Assembly: GCA_934182465.1 (NCBI GenBank) | Contig: CAKPRG010000003.1 | Location: 1-64,000 of the forward strand | DNA from: an uncultured Clostridia bacterium | GTDB taxonomy: Bacteria; Bacillota; Clostridia; TANB77; CAG-508 | Direction: 5' to 3' | DNA: 64,000 nucleotides | Part shown: positions 62,848 to 64,000 of the stretch, one piece after another | Numbering within the stretch: the first letter of the stretch is position 1 | Layout: each line of letters starts with the position of its first letter | The notes under the pieces: model-generated | What the model was told of the DNA's origin: nothing | The model's database searches: none | Seen by the model: the letters and a program-made list of their open reading frames with translations, nothing else | Position numbers and translations under genes: made by a program

Positions 62848-63685
62848 TTTTTCCTACCTTCATTCCTATAAATCTAGCCATCATATTTGGCAAAAATTCT
62901 AACAAAGCTGAGAAATTCTTTTCTTCTATTGCTCTTTTTAATATATACTTAGCTAAACTTCCACCAGCCTTATTAGTTCCATAATTATCTAAATAAGCAT
63001 TTTGCTTGAAAAACACACCTGTATCATAATATCTCTTATATAATTGTTTAAAAGTAAATTTATGTGAATGATATACAACTGAATCTGCACAATATTTGAT
63101 TCTATATCCGTTATTAATTAATTTATATGCTATATACATATCTTCATTTGTCGGCATTACTTTTCCATCATACCCATTTAATTTTTTAAAAATTTCTGTT
63201 TTAATGCAAGAAGATGCATCAGAAAAGAAAAATGTTTTTAAACCTTTTTCTTTTATATCAGCTTTTGTTGTAATAAAAGAATTGTTTGGATAATTTTTTT
63301 CCCTTGTGTATTTTTCTATATTATTATATTTTGTAATTTGTCTACTATATGAAGCTTCTGCTTCATTATTTTTTATTGGCTCAATTAATTTTTCTAACCA
63401 ATCTTCATTTTGTATATCAATATCTTGTGAAATAAACACTAATATTTCAGAATTACTTTTCATAGCAACATTTTCTCTTGCTGTACTATGAGAAAATTCT
63501 TCTTTTTTCAATTTAGTATATGTTGCATTTAATTCTTGTAATATATTTTCAGTTTTATCATTACTTTCTGTCAATATATAACTAATTTTATCTATTTTTA
63601 CATTTTTTTGTTTTTTTATGCTTGTATCTAAGTTCTTTATATATTTTTCTGCATTATATAAAGGACATATTACTTCAACTGTCAT
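62837..63685 (-). CDS. Glycosyltransferase family 2 (rhamnosyltransferase-like)
   Basis: This GT2 enzyme is about 282 residues: VEVICPLYNAEKYIKNLDTS at the start, VFISQDIDIQNEDWLE as the DxD region, and MPTNEDMYIAYKLINNGYRI near the acceptor site. The STARENVAM segment resembles rhamnosyltransferases. The frame opens at 63727, but the ATG at 63685 is preceded by GAGGGGAAA. It is the first gene of the eight-gene operon. Confidence 0.93.
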   Translation of the reverse strand: MTVEVICPLYNAEKYIKNLDTSIKKQKNVKIDKISYILTESNDKTENILQELNATYTKLKKEEFSHSTARENVAMKSNSEILVFISQDIDIQNEDWLEKLIEPIKNNEAEASYSRQITKYNNIEKYTREKNYPNNSFITTKADIKEKGLKTFFFSDASSCIKTEIFKKLNGYDGKVMPTNEDMYIAYKLINNGYRIKYCADSVVYHSHKFTFKQLYKRYYDTGVFFKQNAYLDNYGTNKAGGSLAKYILKRAIEEKNFSALLEFLPNMMARFIGMKVGKIGK

Positions 63686-63800
63686 CTTTTTCCCCTCATT
63701 TAAAATTTTACTTTTAGAGTATATCATTACTTACATTTTATTTCAATATAAAATCCCTCTTTTTTTGCTAAAATCTTAAGAAATTCTTAAAAAACTTCAT

Positions 63801-63836
63801 TATATACAAAAATACCTTGCTATATTTCAAGCAAGG
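63801..63836 (-). promoter_or_regulatory. Hairpin and candidate promoter ahead of the polysaccharide operon
   Basis: CCTTGC (63815-63820) and GCAAGG (63831-63836) form a short GC-rich stem followed on the minus strand by TATTTTTG, which may end an upstream gene. TTGAAA (63825-63830), 18 bp and TATATA (63801-63806) could serve as a promoter for the operon. Both readings are weak. Confidence 0.35.
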
Positions 63837-63876
63837 CTTTGATTTCTAATAAAATTTTATATTTATTTATTAACTT

Positions 63877-64000
63877 CTAGTGCTTATATGCACTATAGTT
63901 CCAATCATATCCAATTATATATAAAAGTGATGGGCATTTCTTAGACTGTAATAAAAGCATTCTACATTTTTGTTTGTTAAATCTAAATACTGTAATTTTA
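63877..64000 (-). CDS. Possible 3' end of a gene cut by the window edge
   Basis: From the right edge a minus-strand frame runs 40 codons, ending IIGYDWNYSAYKH before TAG (63877-63879). An overlapping frame, ending RNAHHFYI, is about as plausible, so I cannot fix the reading frame. A terminator-like hairpin just downstream supports a gene ending here. No function can be given. Confidence 0.35.
   Translation of the reverse strand, partial: KITVFRFNKQKCRMLLLQSKKCPSLLYIIGYDWNYSAYKH

Noticed and set aside
63877..64000. Assigning a glycosyltransferase function to the clipped right-edge frame
   Set aside because: Only about 40 codons are visible, two frames compete, and no motif is present.

Overview
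The window is very AT-rich bacterial chromosome. Shine-Dalgarno (SD) sequences are purine-rich (AGGAGG type), coding density is high, and almost every gene lies on the minus strand; only 3144-3701, 8992-9834 and 27795-28397 read plus. A sortase with a cell-wall sorting substrate, a GshF-like ligase, a TagF-like polymerase and a low-GC codon style point to the Bacillota, most likely an uncultured clostridial gut lineage. TGA is used as a stop, so the code is the standard bacterial one. I saw no tRNA, rRNA, CRISPR array, insertion sequence or prophage.

Region 1 (1-41.6 kb) is mostly housekeeping. It holds secA, an OB-fold-like membrane protein, an AI-2E-type exporter, a CBS protein whose SD lies in a hairpin, murD, cmk, uvrA, a 1091-residue HD protein, uvrB, HAD and metallophosphoesterase enzymes, and a lipid cluster (PlsC, diacylglycerol glucosyltransferase-like, lipase-like). 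It continues with a ZIP transporter, a FtsX/ABC pair divergent from a TetR regulator, a heterodimeric ABC exporter, a GshF-like protein with a shrunken ligase half, and a sortase operon carrying its own substrate. It ends with an acyltransferase and an AbiE toxin-antitoxin pair bracketed by 20-bp direct repeats. Two short dispersed repeat families occur between genes.

Region 2 (41.6-49.0 kb) is an accessory, defence-like island. It contains an HTH-Fic protein, a decayed 3' end of an OLD/AAA-type ATPase, a ParE toxin-antitoxin pair, two small Ada-like zinc-site proteins, a coiled-coil membrane protein, and an endonuclease/exonuclease/phosphatase-fold protein overlapping a partner gene. An ApeA-like HEPN protein closes it. 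A promoter cassette of about 76 bp occurs twice.

Region 3 (49.1-54.3 kb) is the most striking part. It is a six-gene operon encoding a complete His-Xaa-Ser (Hxs) radical-SAM modification system. In transcription order it reads: membrane MORN-repeat protein, hxsA (His-Xaa-Ser repeat substrate with a membrane segment), hxsD, an enlarged A24 prepilin-peptidase-like protein, hxsC and hxsB. Placing an A24 peptidase and a MORN protein inside an Hxs operon suggests a membrane-processed, post-translationally modified surface peptide in a Gram-positive-type host.

Region 4 (54.7-63.8 kb) is a tightly packed surface-polysaccharide operon: two GT2 glycosyltransferases, a Wzy-like polymerase, a capsule-type glycosyltransferase, a CDP-glycerol glycerophosphotransferase, a Wzx flippase, a fused cytidylyltransferase-oxidoreductase and an acyltransferase. 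The right edge appears to clip the 3' end of another minus-strand gene.
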